From: a virus
IMG/VR virus record: IMGVR_UViG_3300042546_000893
Coordinates: 1 to 64,000 of that record
Reading direction: 5' to 3' (one strand)
DNA length: 64,000 bases
The notes under the pieces were generated by a model. It saw only the letters and a list, made by a program, of their open reading frames with translations. It did not search any database and had not been told where the DNA came from. The position numbers and the translations under genes were made by a program. Below are positions 8,112-19,100 of the stretch, in pieces (position 1 is the stretch's first letter; the number at the start of each line of letters is the position of its first letter).

Positions 8112-8504
8112 ATGATCAATGCTTTTGTAGATAGAGCGCCGTTAAATGGATTTATATTAGAAAGACAGAGGACAATCCCCGTCACTGTTACAGTAACGGG
8201 GACGGGGTTAACGGGTGGGAAACTTAAATTCGTAGCTAAAGATTTGATTGCTTTGCCCGACTTAGATGATTCCCGATCTAAGATTATTAAGACTACCCCG
8301 ACTCAAATTGTTGTTGATACTGAAGCTAGTAATAGTCAAAGGATTGTGGCTCGATTTGATATAGGGCCGTTAGACACTAATGCGTTAACAGTTGATACCC
8401 TTTATTGGGGTATTCAGTTTGAAACTTCGGTCGGTGTGATTCCTTTTAACGAATTACAAGGGATTCTAAAGATTGAAAATGATCGGGTTAAAACTTTAGT
8501 TTAA
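8112..8504 (+). CDS. Small virion protein with Ig-like beta fold (predicted)
   Basis: 130 residues, rich in Val, Thr and Ile in alternating patterns (TIPVTVTVTGTGLTGGKLKF), consistent with a beta sandwich. It resembles short structural proteins of the BppU/Ig type in outline only. Its place between connector and tail genes supports a virion role. The ribosome binding site is weak. Confidence 0.45.
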   Translation: MINAFVDRAPLNGFILERQRTIPVTVTVTGTGLTGGKLKFVAKDLIALPDLDDSRSKIIKTTPTQIVVDTEASNSQRIVARFDIGPLDTNALTVDTLYWGIQFETSVGVIPFNELQGILKIENDRVKTLV

Positions 8505-8519
8505 AGGTGCGAGGATTAA

Positions 8520-10616
8520 ATGATTGACTTTCCAACTTTGTTTCCGAGTCTTGTTAAATACATCCCGAACTGGATGGAAAAGTTCTATCCTCGCATAGCA
8601 CAATTCGCACGGGGTGAGGGATATCCCTGTGGCAATAAAGGGGTTTTTATCCCGCGTCGTAATAAGTGTTGGACGCATCCCAAAACGGGTAATAGACTCA
8701 AGCAACCTCTGACTTATCAAAAGTATCAAGAGGCTAAAGAAAAGAGTCAGAAAAGCCGTACAGAAGCGGGTAGAACGGCTTTACAAAACCGTGAGCAAGG
8801 TTTTAAAGATAAGGCACGGGAGAAGGCTAAGGGGTGGCAGAATAAAACACCCGATTCAGGCGTAAGCGAGAGAGCGATCGCAGATATAGGAAAGGTTAAA
8901 TCTGGACAGATATTGCTTAACGAAAAAGAGAGATACAGATTACAACATGACAGGGGGATGTATCTATTAAACGATCCAAAACTGTCAGCTAGACAGGGCG
9001 GAACATCAAAAAAACTAACCGAAAAAGAAGCTACGGATTTTCTGGCGGAACAGTACGAAAAAGGGGAAACCAAATACACGCCTAATAGAGAATACCTTGG
9101 CGGTGTTGGGCATAAGTTGTTTATAGATTCAAACACCCCAGAAGGAAAGGCTTTATTAGAGGCTGAGGAATTAGTTAAAAAAACTAAAAAAACTAGCTCA
9201 AATTATCGTGTTGCTGTAGATTTTAAAAATGTTGCTACAGTTGACTATATTGCAAAACGTTCAGCTAATTCGCCAACTAAAGAACAACAGGAATATAACA
9301 ATAAACAACCCGATAAAATTGAATTAGAAAAAGGTATGGGATTATCTGAAGGATGGAGGTCTGAGAATGCTAAAAGGCGTTACTCTGGCAAGTCTGAGGA
9401 TATAACCGCTCACAATGATGTTACTGGTATTCCCTGGAAAGTTACATCATCTAATGGCAGGGAAGATGTCATCGTGGGTGCAAAAGTGTCAGATAGTTAT
9501 GATGGAGAAAAAAGACAACTCACGCTGCACAAATCCGATGGCACTATGTCGTTTAGTCCTTTTGCTAAAAATGATAAAGAAAAAGAAAATAGAGCAAAAA
9601 GGTTAGTTAAAGAAATCACTCAGGGCAAATCCCAAAACGTTAACATTGACGATATCAATTCAATGATTGATAGTGGAAAGCTACCCAAACCATCCCTAAA
9701 TTCAACAGGGGTTAAGGGTGCGGGGGGTAAATCGGTTGATCAACAATATAAGGATATTATTGCTAAGTCGAAAGATCCAAAGGGAACAGAGGAAGAAGTA
9801 TCTATAGCATTAATGCGGGGGCTTCCTGATTTTCACAGAGATAATTATAACGAATATTCGACTGCAATAAAAAATAATACTGTTCCAAAAGGGTACGAAA
9901 GTCATTATCAATCGCAAGTCGATAGATTTAAGCCTGTTGTTGATAATGAAGACTTTATAAATGAGAGACGAAAAAAAGCAATAAAAGGGGATTATGAAAC
10001 AGAAGGAGAGGCGAGGGTTTATGTTCTTAATAAGATGAAAGAAAAAGGCTATAAAGAGCATGAATATTATGATAGCCCTGATTACGAAAAGGATTACGAT
10101 AAATTAAAAGGCGTGATGAAAACGAAGGATGTTCCGCCGCCGTTGTCTGGAAGTGTACCAAGCAAGGATTTAAGAAAAACATTAAATCCTGGGGATAAAC
10201 TCTTTGTTAAGTCTTACGTTTCAGAAAGATTGAGTAATCCGTCTGATTATAAAATTGCGGATGGAGGGGAAGTTTTAAAAGTTAATATTAAAAATGCAAA
10301 AGTTAGAAATAGAGGAACCTCTTTAAACGGGAAGCCTTACGATGTTGAAGGTGTGGCTACTCTTGATGAGATTTCCCACATTATCCGAGATGGTAAACGT
10401 TACAAAGTAGATGATTCTGATAGTTCCCCTAATGACTTAGGAGTACAAGAGAAGGCAACTACCAAGAGACGCACTAAGAAAAAAGACTTTAATTCTAATC
10501 TTAAACTCGCTCAATTTGCAAAACCAGGATGCTGTTGTGATGCCTCCAAACCTTTAAGACGCCGGAAAACAAAGCAAACCCCTAGACTGAAAAGAAGGGG
10601 GACTCGATATGCTTGA
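8520..10616 (+). CDS. Large basic polyvalent-type protein of unknown function, late operon
   Basis: 698 residues, lysine-rich and polar. Near the N-terminus: IAQFARGEGYPCGNKG, then R and K followed by C-W-T-H-P-K-T-G. At the C-terminus: KLAQFAKPGCCC and a basic RRRKTK tail. Residues about 560-650 (DKLFVKSYVSERLS, GGEVLKVNI, then TLDEISHIIRDGKRYKV) faintly recall ADP-ribosyltransferase modules of phage head proteins, but no clear E-x-E motif is visible, so I do not assign it. Such long proteins encoded among virion genes are often packaged and injected. AQF motifs and the arginine cluster link it to the array proteins. Confidence 0.55.
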   Translation: MIDFPTLFPSLVKYIPNWMEKFYPRIAQFARGEGYPCGNKGVFIPRRNKCWTHPKTGNRLKQPLTYQKYQEAKEKSQKSRTEAGRTALQNREQGFKDKAREKAKGWQNKTPDSGVSERAIADIGKVKSGQILLNEKERYRLQHDRGMYLLNDPKLSARQGGTSKKLTEKEATDFLAEQYEKGETKYTPNREYLGGVGHKLFIDSNTPEGKALLEAEELVKKTKKTSSNYRVAVDFKNVATVDYIAKRSANSPTKEQQEYNNKQPDKIELEKGMGLSEGWRSENAKRRYSGKSEDITAHNDVTGIPWKVTSSNGREDVIVGAKVSDSYDGEKRQLTLHKSDGTMSFSPFAKNDKEKENRAKRLVKEITQGKSQNVNIDDINSMIDSGKLPKPSLNSTGVKGAGGKSVDQQYKDIIAKSKDPKGTEEEVSIALMRGLPDFHRDNYNEYSTAIKNNTVPKGYESHYQSQVDRFKPVVDNEDFINERRKKAIKGDYETEGEARVYVLNKMKEKGYKEHEYYDSPDYEKDYDKLKGVMKTKDVPPPLSGSVPSKDLRKTLNPGDKLFVKSYVSERLSNPSDYKIADGGEVLKVNIKNAKVRNRGTSLNGKPYDVEGVATLDEISHIIRDGKRYKVDDSDSSPNDLGVQEKATTKRRTKKKDFNSNLKLAQFAKPGCCCDASKPLRRRKTKQTPRLKRRGTRYA

Positions 10617-11055
10617 TCCTATATGTCTTAAATTAGCTAAATATTTGCAGGAGTGGTTAAATTCTGAACTTAAAAAGATTGACCCCAATCTGATCGCGTG
10701 TCGGGATACAGTTTGTTATGATGCCGTCAATCCTGACTTATCGCGGTTTCCATTACTCAAAGTTTATCGGTTATCTGACAACTTTGAGTATGGACACCCG
10801 AAAAGCCAAACCAGCTTTGTAATTTCCTATTGCCTATCATTCCCAGATCAGGAGCTTTTGCCGGGCATTTTGAGATGGGTTAGTTGGCAATTAAACGAAG
10901 CTCTAACTCAGTGGAAAGAGTCTAAGAACTGTTCCCCAATCATAGCACAAGGAGGCTTTAGATCCGAGTATAGAATCATGGTAAATGAACTATCTCAACC
11001 TGTCTATGCTTTCTTGCGTTTTAGCTTTACGGGAATTGATTATTTAGAGGATTAA
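10609..11055 (+). CDS. Probable tail terminator/completion protein
   Basis: 148 residues, overlapping the previous gene by eight bases. It sits between connector genes and the tail tube gene, the usual site for tail terminator proteins, and has the mixed alpha/beta pattern (FPLLKVYRLSD, TSFVISYCLSFPDQ) seen in such proteins. The call is positional; no diagnostic motif. Confidence 0.45.
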   Translation: MLDPICLKLAKYLQEWLNSELKKIDPNLIACRDTVCYDAVNPDLSRFPLLKVYRLSDNFEYGHPKSQTSFVISYCLSFPDQELLPGILRWVSWQLNEALTQWKESKNCSPIIAQGGFRSEYRIMVNELSQPVYAFLRFSFTGIDYLED

Positions 11056-11059
11056 AACA

Positions 11060-11866
11060 ATGCAGTCACAACGCGATGCGGTAACTTTTCAATTTGTTGC
11101 TTCTACCAATGCAACCCTGAGAGATTTAAAAACCGGATTAATTTATAACTGGAAAACTCCATCAAACATCACCATTAACCCTAACCGCCAAACTCGGAAA
11201 ACAACCCGACGCAACAACTTAGGGGAAAACATCACCGATGACATCTTGGTGCAAAGCTCCGACCCCGTGGCAACACTAACCTACTCAGGTTTTAACTTCG
11301 AGATGATGGCGTTTGCTATGGGCAAAAAACTTGAGAGTGGTACTTATGACGTCACCCAACCCTTTCAAGTTCAAGCTAAGACTGCTACCTATGCGGCTGC
11401 AACGACTGGACAGGTAGGCTTTGGTGTGGTAGCTGATGCTGAAACCTATGGCTCTAAAACTGATATCACAGGGGCTAAAAAATCAGTTCCTTTGACTCAA
11501 CAACCTTATGCTTCTTTTACAGCGACAACCGCCGATACTTTTGCTGTTGGTGCTAATCGGGCTTTGAAGTTTTCCGATAACTTAGTTGAAGCTGGGGCGT
11601 TTATCACCCTTTCAATTAGTCGGTCAATCACTGGCAATTCTATGGGTGATCCTTTAAACGCTCATGAGTTTTCTGGTTTAGTTGTCGGGACTGACAAACG
11701 GGTAATGATTATATTTATCCCAGAGGTGATTATTGACCCATCTCAAGGTCAGTTTGATCCTAGCTCTGAACAGCTACAAATCCCCATGCAGATCATCCAA
11801 CCCCTTGACTGGTGCGACCCGTTCAAACTAATTGACACCGCCGAAACCGTTTACTGTGCAGCTTAA
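11060..11866 (+). CDS. Major tail tube protein (probable)
   Basis: 268 residues, rich in Ala, Thr and Val with beta patterning; ATG follows AGAGGATTAAAACA. It lies immediately before the tail assembly chaperone and tape measure genes, which is the conserved order in long-tailed phages. This supports the tube subunit call. No sheath gene is visible, so a siphovirus-type non-contractile tail is likely. Confidence 0.6.
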   Translation: MQSQRDAVTFQFVASTNATLRDLKTGLIYNWKTPSNITINPNRQTRKTTRRNNLGENITDDILVQSSDPVATLTYSGFNFEMMAFAMGKKLESGTYDVTQPFQVQAKTATYAAATTGQVGFGVVADAETYGSKTDITGAKKSVPLTQQPYASFTATTADTFAVGANRALKFSDNLVEAGAFITLSISRSITGNSMGDPLNAHEFSGLVVGTDKRVMIIFIPEVIIDPSQGQFDPSSEQLQIPMQIIQPLDWCDPFKLIDTAETVYCAA

Positions 11867-11870
11867 AAAT

Positions 11871-12386
11871 ATGACTGAAATTAAAAAAAGACAACCCAGA
11901 CGGACGGCAACAGTTAGCTATTACGATCCGATAACAGGGGAATTTATCACCTCTGAATTAATCACGGCTGCACCCTTTGTTAAATGGGGAAAAATTGCAG
12001 AAATTCAGAAGTTAATCCTTGAATTATATGTTGAGATTGGGGGATCTATTGGTGACTTATTTTGCCATGAAACCTTTATCCCATTGTGTCAACAATTATC
12101 AACATTAATTCCGGTTGTCGGTCAAACCCGCCCGATTGATTTTCAGGCTTTAGTTGATGCCGATGACTGGCCCCAAATTACCCGACTATTTGTTACCACG
12201 TCCTACGATGACGCTGGTAATCGAGATGTTGACGCTAAAGGCGAAGCCACGCTAATCGAACCCGGAACAATAGCGGATCTGCACAATCTCAATTTTTTGC
12301 AAATCCTAGTGGACAAAGAGAGGGAACGGCAGAAAATACGGGAGAAGGAACTCGCCGAATTAGAAGCAGTGGAAGTTACGAAATAG
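11871..12386 (+). CDS. Tail assembly chaperone (gpG-like, short form)
   Basis: 171 residues from ATG 11871, four bases after the tube gene stop; an in-frame TTG at 11832 lies inside the tube gene and is less likely. Position between tube and tape measure, and a second open frame downstream in the -1 frame, are the signature of lambda G/GT-type chaperones that coat the tape measure during tail assembly. The C-terminus is a charged helix (KERERQKIREKELAEL). Confidence 0.6.
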   Translation: MTEIKKRQPRRTATVSYYDPITGEFITSELITAAPFVKWGKIAEIQKLILELYVEIGGSIGDLFCHETFIPLCQQLSTLIPVVGQTRPIDFQALVDADDWPQITRLFVTTSYDDAGNRDVDAKGEATLIEPGTIADLHNLNFLQILVDKERERQKIREKELAELEAVEVTK

Positions 12387-12670
12387 ACCTATTAGCTCAG
12401 TTAGTAGAAGCCTACGAACCTCAAGGAGCGATCGCCCTCTCGAAAGAGTATCCGGCTGAGTTTCTTGAGTGTTTGTTGTTCCAAACTGTTGAACATCGGA
12501 TGAGCGACGAGGATCGGGCAAAACGTCAAGCTGAGGAAACTTTGAAAGGTCAAAAAGCCGATCTCCTAAAACGGGAATTGAGGATCTCAATCTCAGGGGA
12601 ACGGATGCCACGGATTCTGTCTATGGCTTCATTCTTTCCAGATGCCAACACGGGGGAAAATGGGGATTAA
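11871..12670 (+). CDS. Tail assembly chaperone, -1 frameshifted long form (gpGT-like)
   Basis: Frame 0 encodes the short form. The -1 frame is open from upstream of 12299 through 12670 and encodes a coherent domain (YEIDLLAQLVEAY, then SKEYPAEFLECLLF) with no convincing start codon of its own. A slip at TTTTTTG (12293-12299) would give a protein of about 266 residues, close to lambda gpGT (279). The mechanism is inferred from the sequence and from the known family. Confidence 0.55.
12293..12299 (+). promoter_or_regulatory. Candidate -1 ribosomal slippery heptamer TTTTTTG
   Basis: The heptamer reads T-TTT-TTG in frame 0, so it fits X-XXY-YYZ exactly and both tRNAs can re-pair with TTT after a -1 slip. 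No other clean heptamer is seen before the frame 0 stop at 12384-12386. Confidence 0.5.
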
Positions 12671-13121
12671 ACTTAGCATTGATTCATCAGAAATCAACAA
12701 AGAAATTAAACGGATTGCAGGGTTTAAACTCAGGGCGGAAGATATCACCGCCGCCGCCCCCGCGATTCGTTTGATGATGCAAGAAGATGTAGATACCCGT
12801 TTCAATAACGCCCCATTAACAGAAGTTGGAGGGGATGTTTACGGGGGTGTTGAATGGCGATCACTCTCGGAATCTTATCTAGTCCAAAACCCTAGACGTT
12901 ATGGGGGTCAAATCCTTAGAGACACGGGAGAACTTCAACAGTCATTAACAGCCGAGGGTCATCCCTACGGTGTTTTTGAAGTCACTGAATCACAGATAGT
13001 ATTTGGGACAGCATTAGCCAAAGCCTCTCGATTACAACGTGATTTTCCGTTTATATTCTGGCATCCAATCTTATTAGAAAAGATTGCCAATTATTTAGTT
13101 AACTGGGTACAGGGAGGTTAA
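12660..13121 (+). CDS. Phage virion morphogenesis protein (Mu gpG/Phage_tail_S type)
   Basis: 153 residues from ATG 12660, preceded by GGGGG; an upstream ATG at 12642 has no ribosome site. The core (RRYGGQILRDTGELQQSLT, then QIVFGTALAKASRLQ) matches the L-x-D-T-G-x-L-x-x-S pattern of phage virion morphogenesis/tail completion proteins. It overlaps the end of the frameshifted chaperone frame and precedes the tape measure. Confidence 0.65.
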   Translation: MGIKLSIDSSEINKEIKRIAGFKLRAEDITAAAPAIRLMMQEDVDTRFNNAPLTEVGGDVYGGVEWRSLSESYLVQNPRRYGGQILRDTGELQQSLTAEGHPYGVFEVTESQIVFGTALAKASRLQRDFPFIFWHPILLEKIANYLVNWVQGG

Positions 13122-13125
13122 AACA

Positions 13126-16100
13126 ATGGCAGACGCAACCGCTAGTTTAAAGTTAGGCTTAATTGATGATGGATTTGTTGCTGGTGTTTCAAGTGCATCA
13201 ACTCAATTAACAAGTTTACAACTAGCTTCCACTGCGGTTGGTGCTGCCCTTCCCTTGCTTGAGAAAGGGTTAAGAGCTAATGCTACTCAATATTTATTGG
13301 GATCTAAAAATGCCGAACTCTTAGCAACAAATCTCGGTAAAATTGTTAACTCCAACAAAGAACTAGGAAGTCTATTAGGCAAGGCATCAAACATTGGATA
13401 TTATGCGCTACAACTTACTACTTTAGCTAAGGGTGCGTCCGATGCCTACACTACCCTAAACAGGATTCCAGAAGCATTAGAACAAATGAATCGGTCGGGA
13501 GTTAGTACCGATTCCATTCAAGGGTTTATGACTCTAAGGGATGCTATATCAGGTAGTCAAGTTGCGGTTGAAAGTTTTGCTCAGGTAGCTGTTGCCAAAC
13601 TCAACGCCGTTGAGAGTGCGTCCGCAAGGGTTGGGACTATCCTTAAATCCTCCACTGAGTTTACAGAATCGGGGACGGCAAGACGGGCAACGGCTACCGA
13701 CTTAAATAAAAACAGGAAACAGATCCAAAAGTTACTCAGGGATAAATTAGATAATGCTGTCACCACAACCGACGCATTACTCGGACAATATGAAGTTTTG
13801 TCTGGGGGTTTTACTTCTGAAAAAACATCTCAACAGGTTGCAGAATCTGGCTTTAAATTATTAGGAATTGCCAAAGCAGGGGGTCAAGCTGCCGATCCTA
13901 CTGCCACACTTCAGTTATTGACAAAAACCCTCCGGGCTTATGGTTTAGAAGCATCTCAAGCTAACAGAGTTTCGGCTATTTTAAATGGTACGGTAGAAAA
14001 TGGGATTACCACGATTCAAGAATTATCCCAAACTTTCGGACAGGCTTCTCAAGTAGCTAAAACCGCAGGGATTAGTATTGAAGATTTAGCCGCAGCAACG
14101 GCAGTCTTAACCGCCCAAGGTACATCAACACCCGTGGCATTAACAGGTATTCAGGCTTTAGCTAGAAGTATTATTGATAAAACACCCGAAGCTGCAAAAG
14201 AGATCGCTAAACTACGAGATAAAGAAGGAAACCGGATTAGATTTGATATTAGAGAAGTTCAGCAAAAAGGGCTGGCAAAATCAGTTCAAGATATTTTTGA
14301 AGCGACGGGGGGAGATCAAACCAAGTTAGCTCAAATCCTACCAGATACCCTAGCTTATCGGACGGCGTTAGGTTTAAATTCCAACAAAGGACAGGACTTT
14401 ACAAATGTCACAGCAAACATCAAAGCTAACGCCAACGTCACCAGTTTAGACGAAGTTTTTAAGGGTGCTACCGATGACAAGATTTCTAGGTTTCAAAAGA
14501 TAGCCAACCGCTTTGAAGAAACAATAATCCAGTTAGGAGAATCATTAGCACCTGTATTTGAACCTGGACTTAAATATTTAGAACAGGCAAGTAAATTAGT
14601 TGCCAATATTCCCGACCCGATTAAGAAGGCTATCGGTGCTTATCTATCATTTCAAATTCAAACTAAAACGGTCGGATTAGCATTCAAACAACTATCGGGC
14701 GCTGTAATTTCTGTACTCGGTAACTTTGCTTTACTGCGAGTCATTAACTTGGTAATCACAGGTCAATTTGGTAAACAAGTTGCCGTGATTAAAGATTTAA
14801 TCTTACAGAAGAAAGGACTCGGTGCAGTTGTTAAGCAATTGTTAGGATTTGATCAATCTCGATTATTAGTAACTAAAGAAGCAACGGACGCTATTGTTAA
14901 AGAAGGGGTAATTCAAAAAACCGTAAACGCTGCCAGAGAACAAGCTAACAATATTATTAAAAAGAATATTAAGGGATTTGTTGACCAAACAGAAGTAGTT
15001 AAAAATAGCGGTGTAGTAATCAATAGCACTAAGGGTAAATTTGCTGAATTTGTTGAGGCAATCAAAGGTACAACGGTTGGCAAAAAGATTGAGGAAATCA
15101 CAGGAAAGTTTTCGGGTCAAAAAGCTGCAATTCAAGAATTAACCAAAAAGACGCAGGAATATTTTAATACCCTTAAAAATACAGCAGGTGAAGGGATTGA
15201 AAAAATAAAAAGCCCTCAACCGTCTGAGATGGATCGGCAAGTTGAAGCCTATGCTGCCAAAAGACGCGCTGAAATAGAGAAAAACATCCCAGATTCCCCC
15301 GATAGTTTTGGGGAAATGTTAGAGGTAGACCCCGAAGCAAAAAGGGAAACCAGACGGCGGGAATTATTGGCAGAACGGGAACGCAGAAATAAGATTAGAC
15401 GGCAACAAAGGTTAGACAGTTTAATCCCAGACACAGAAGGGAAAACCTTTGGCGAAAGTTTTGGTATTGATTTACCCTTTGGAGACTTTGCAGAAATAGA
15501 AAATAGAGAAGCTAAAAACAAGCGTCGGCAGTTATTAGAAGATATCAGAACTAGACGGGCTGCCAGAGATGCGGGGGTTGCGTCTGTTGCCTCTAATGCC
15601 GTCGGTGATGGGTTATCCTTTGGTGATTTTCTGTCGGGTGGCGGTGATGCTCCGAGAGTAGATCGGGATTCATTGAGAGATCGGGCTGCGGGTCGGGGTT
15701 TTGGTAACTTAAACAGAACCAGGGAACGGTCGGCTATAGCTTCGCGTGCCATTGCTTCTCAGGTGTCTTTATTTGAATCCTTAAAATCTGTCTCAGGTAG
15801 TGCGTTCTCAGCTATTGGTAAGGGTGTCAAGTCTAGTTTTGGACTAATTATTGAGTTAGCCGGGGGAGCTATCACGGCACTCGGCCCTATTGTTCCATTA
15901 GGTTTGGCTATTGGTGCGGCGTTTGCACTTGCGGGCAAAGAAATTATTCATATTTTCGGCGGCGGTACTGCCAATAAAATCAGCAAAGGCATTGACGAGA
16001 TAACTAAGGCACTCAAGGAATTAGAAAAGGAATCTGGAAAGGATGGGGCTTTATTGGAGTTTAAAGCCAATCTAGTTGCACTCTCGGAATCCAACACCGG

Positions 16101-19100
16101 AAACGCCGACGCACTCGATCCCCTCAAAAACAAATTAAACGAATTAAAAGAAGCTGGCAATCTTACCTCTGGACAATTCGCAACTATGTCCAAGGCTATG
16201 CAAAAAGCAGGGGAAGACGGAAAAGTCACGGCTCAGGAATTATCTATCTTACAGAATCAAATCGAGGCTTTCAGAGCAGGCGCACCGGGTGAAATTGAGA
16301 AGGGAATTGGTGATCGGATTGGCGAGGTTTTTTCGCTAGAGGGTTTAGGGAAAGCTACTAATTTTATAGGAAATCTTAACGCTGCGGTTATCACTACCCT
16401 TTACAACCCGTGGAAAGGTATTACGACTATTGACGAAGCTAACGCTAACCGAGAAGGCGATCGCTTAATCAAGATGCAATCTAAACTCAGAAACGAGATT
16501 TTAAATGAAGTTGGTGACAATACCACTGACACAATTAAACAAACTAAAGAACTTAACGCTGGTTTATTCCAAACAGAGGAAGCCAGAAAATTAGCATCAA
16601 AAGGATCACAAGTTCAGGGTGTTGTTCTGGAAAAAGAGAATAAGGAAACTAATGATTTAATTAAAGCCAACGAACTCTTAATATCTGGTTATCAATCCCA
16701 ACAGAAAGAACGACAAAAACTACTTGATGAGACTACAGACACAGGATTAAAGGAACAAATAAAAGGTCAATTTGATAATGCTCAAAATCAAATTGATAAC
16801 CTTCAAAAACGTACAGAGGCGTTAAAACAAGCTAGGGAACAAATCACCAAATATTATAATGAGACTCTACCAGTATTACAGCAAGCGGTGGTAGCTTCGT
16901 CTGTTAATCCATTAGAGGGAAATAACGCTTTAGATGATGCCTTCTCAGTGTTTAAAGAAAAATATATTGACAAGGGTAAAGTATTTTTAAAAGATGTCCA
17001 ACAGCAAAGAACTGAAGGGCAAGCGGTACTAGATCAAATCCTGCAAAACTATGACCGGAATCTATTAAAAAGTGGTGATGTTGCCAACAAAGTTAAAGAT
17101 GTTTTAGATAAGTCATTTATTACCTTAACCAAGGATGGAAAACAGATTAAGGGTTCTATTTTTGATATTGATACCCAGAAAAATTTAATCAGTCAAATCG
17201 CCCAATTTAGCTCTCAAGCGACGGCAGAAAGAATCTCCCAAATTGAGTTAGAATCTTCTACCGCAGTAACAGCCGGACAACTCCGTCAAGCCACAGAGGA
17301 AGATGTTATTAAGAAAACCTCTGGACTGCAACAGGAAAAACTAGGGTTACAGAAAAAACAACTTGAGTCAGAAATTGAACTCCGTTTACAATATGGAATC
17401 AAAGTTACCGACCTAGAGAATCAACTTAAACAGACAAACCTTGAGATTGCACAAGCTGAATTTAATGAACGGGAAAAGCTAATTCAGAAGCGATTAGAGC
17501 GTCAAATTCAGGCTATGGAAACCGAGAAAACCTTGATTTCTGCACAAGTAGCTGAACGGGGTTTGTCTGAAGAAGATGCTCAGACAAAAATGGCGGGTTT
17601 GCAGATTAAAGAATCTAAATTAAGAGCCGATGAATTAAAGCGTCAACTTGACCAATTCAAAGCTAACGGGGTTAAAAATGTAGAACTTGAGAATGAATAC
17701 GCACAAGCTAGAAACCAAATTAGAGGAGCCGAAGCTAAGGAAAAAGAGCGATTAATTCAACAGGAATTGCAGGAGAAAATCAAATCTTTAGATATTGAAC
17801 AATTGGCGGTTGAAGTCGGACTTTCTGAACGTACAACATCAGAAAAGAGTGCTCAAAATGCAATTAGTAAATATCGAATTGATCAAGAAAAACTAAAGTT
17901 AGCAGAATTAGATCGGCAATTAGAGGAATTAAAATCTAATGGCAGTAAGTCAGTTTCTTTAGAACAAGAGACTGCGATCGCTCGCTCTCGCGTTAGAAAA
18001 ATGGAGGCAGACGAAAAAAACCGAGTAGAAGATTTGGATTTTGAAACCCAGAAAAAACAACTTGAGAATGAGAACCAACGGGCGGGATTAAGAAGACAGG
18101 CTTTAGAATCTGAATATGACTTACTCCAAAAACAAGCGCAACTTGTAGAAGCCATCACCAGCAGTAGGAATCAATTAGCTGACACTGAATCGCGTTATGT
18201 GCAATCACAGCTACAGAACCAAGCTAAGTTAACCCGTGACCCATTAAAACAAGCTGAAATTGAATTAAGAATAATTAAAGAAAGGGAAGTTGATTTAGTT
18301 CGGACTCAAAAAGCTGAATTAGAAAGTTTGGCTACCCGTCAAAAACTTGCAGATTTGGATTTAAAGCGTCAAGTTTTCCAGATTCAATCACAAAAACTTG
18401 AGGCGGAATCCCAGGCTCAAATCCTAAAATTTGAACTAGAAAGGGCAACCAGGCAAAAGAGATCGCCCGAAGAAATTGAGGCGATTAAACTTCAAATTCA
18501 AGGGAATAAACAACGGACTGAATCACTTACTCAACAACTAAACTTAACGGGTCAACAAATAAACCAACAGGGAGAAATAAACAAGAATGAACAAAAACGA
18601 GTTAGATTAACCCAACAGATTGAATCAGAGAATGCCAAAATTGAAAAGAAATTAGCCAAGCAAAAACTGATACAGGAACAGATTGATAAAGCTACCAAGC
18701 CGTTTGTTTTAAGTCAGCAACAAATCCAACAGGGATATGATAAACAGACGGCTGCACTGGAAAAACAGAATACAATCTTTAGCTTTCAAAAACAATTAAT
18801 TGAGGCTAAACAACGGGCTATCAGTGACAGGTTGGGTATCGTTACCTCTGAACTGGGTTTAGCTTCCCAATTAATAGTTAACGATAAACAAAGACAGGTA
18901 TTAGCTCAGGCGACGGCTACGATCAAATTAAAGGCGTTAGATCAGCAACAAAAAGCTGAGCGCGAGGTCTTGTTGCTTAATCAACAGCAAGCTAAAGTTC
19001 AGCAACAGATTGATGCTATTAAATTAAAAGGGCAACAGGCTCAAAATAAAGCTGAGGTAGCGCAGGCACAAGCTGATTTGGCTAAACTCGAAGCGTCAGG

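Noticed and set aside
8520-10616. Assignment as an ADP-ribosyltransferase toxin
   Set aside because: Only a faint resemblance near the C-terminus and no clear catalytic E-x-E; left as unknown.
12473-12670. Independent 65-residue gene
   Set aside because: Its TTG start has no ribosome site and the frame is open far upstream, so it is better explained as the frameshifted part of the chaperone.
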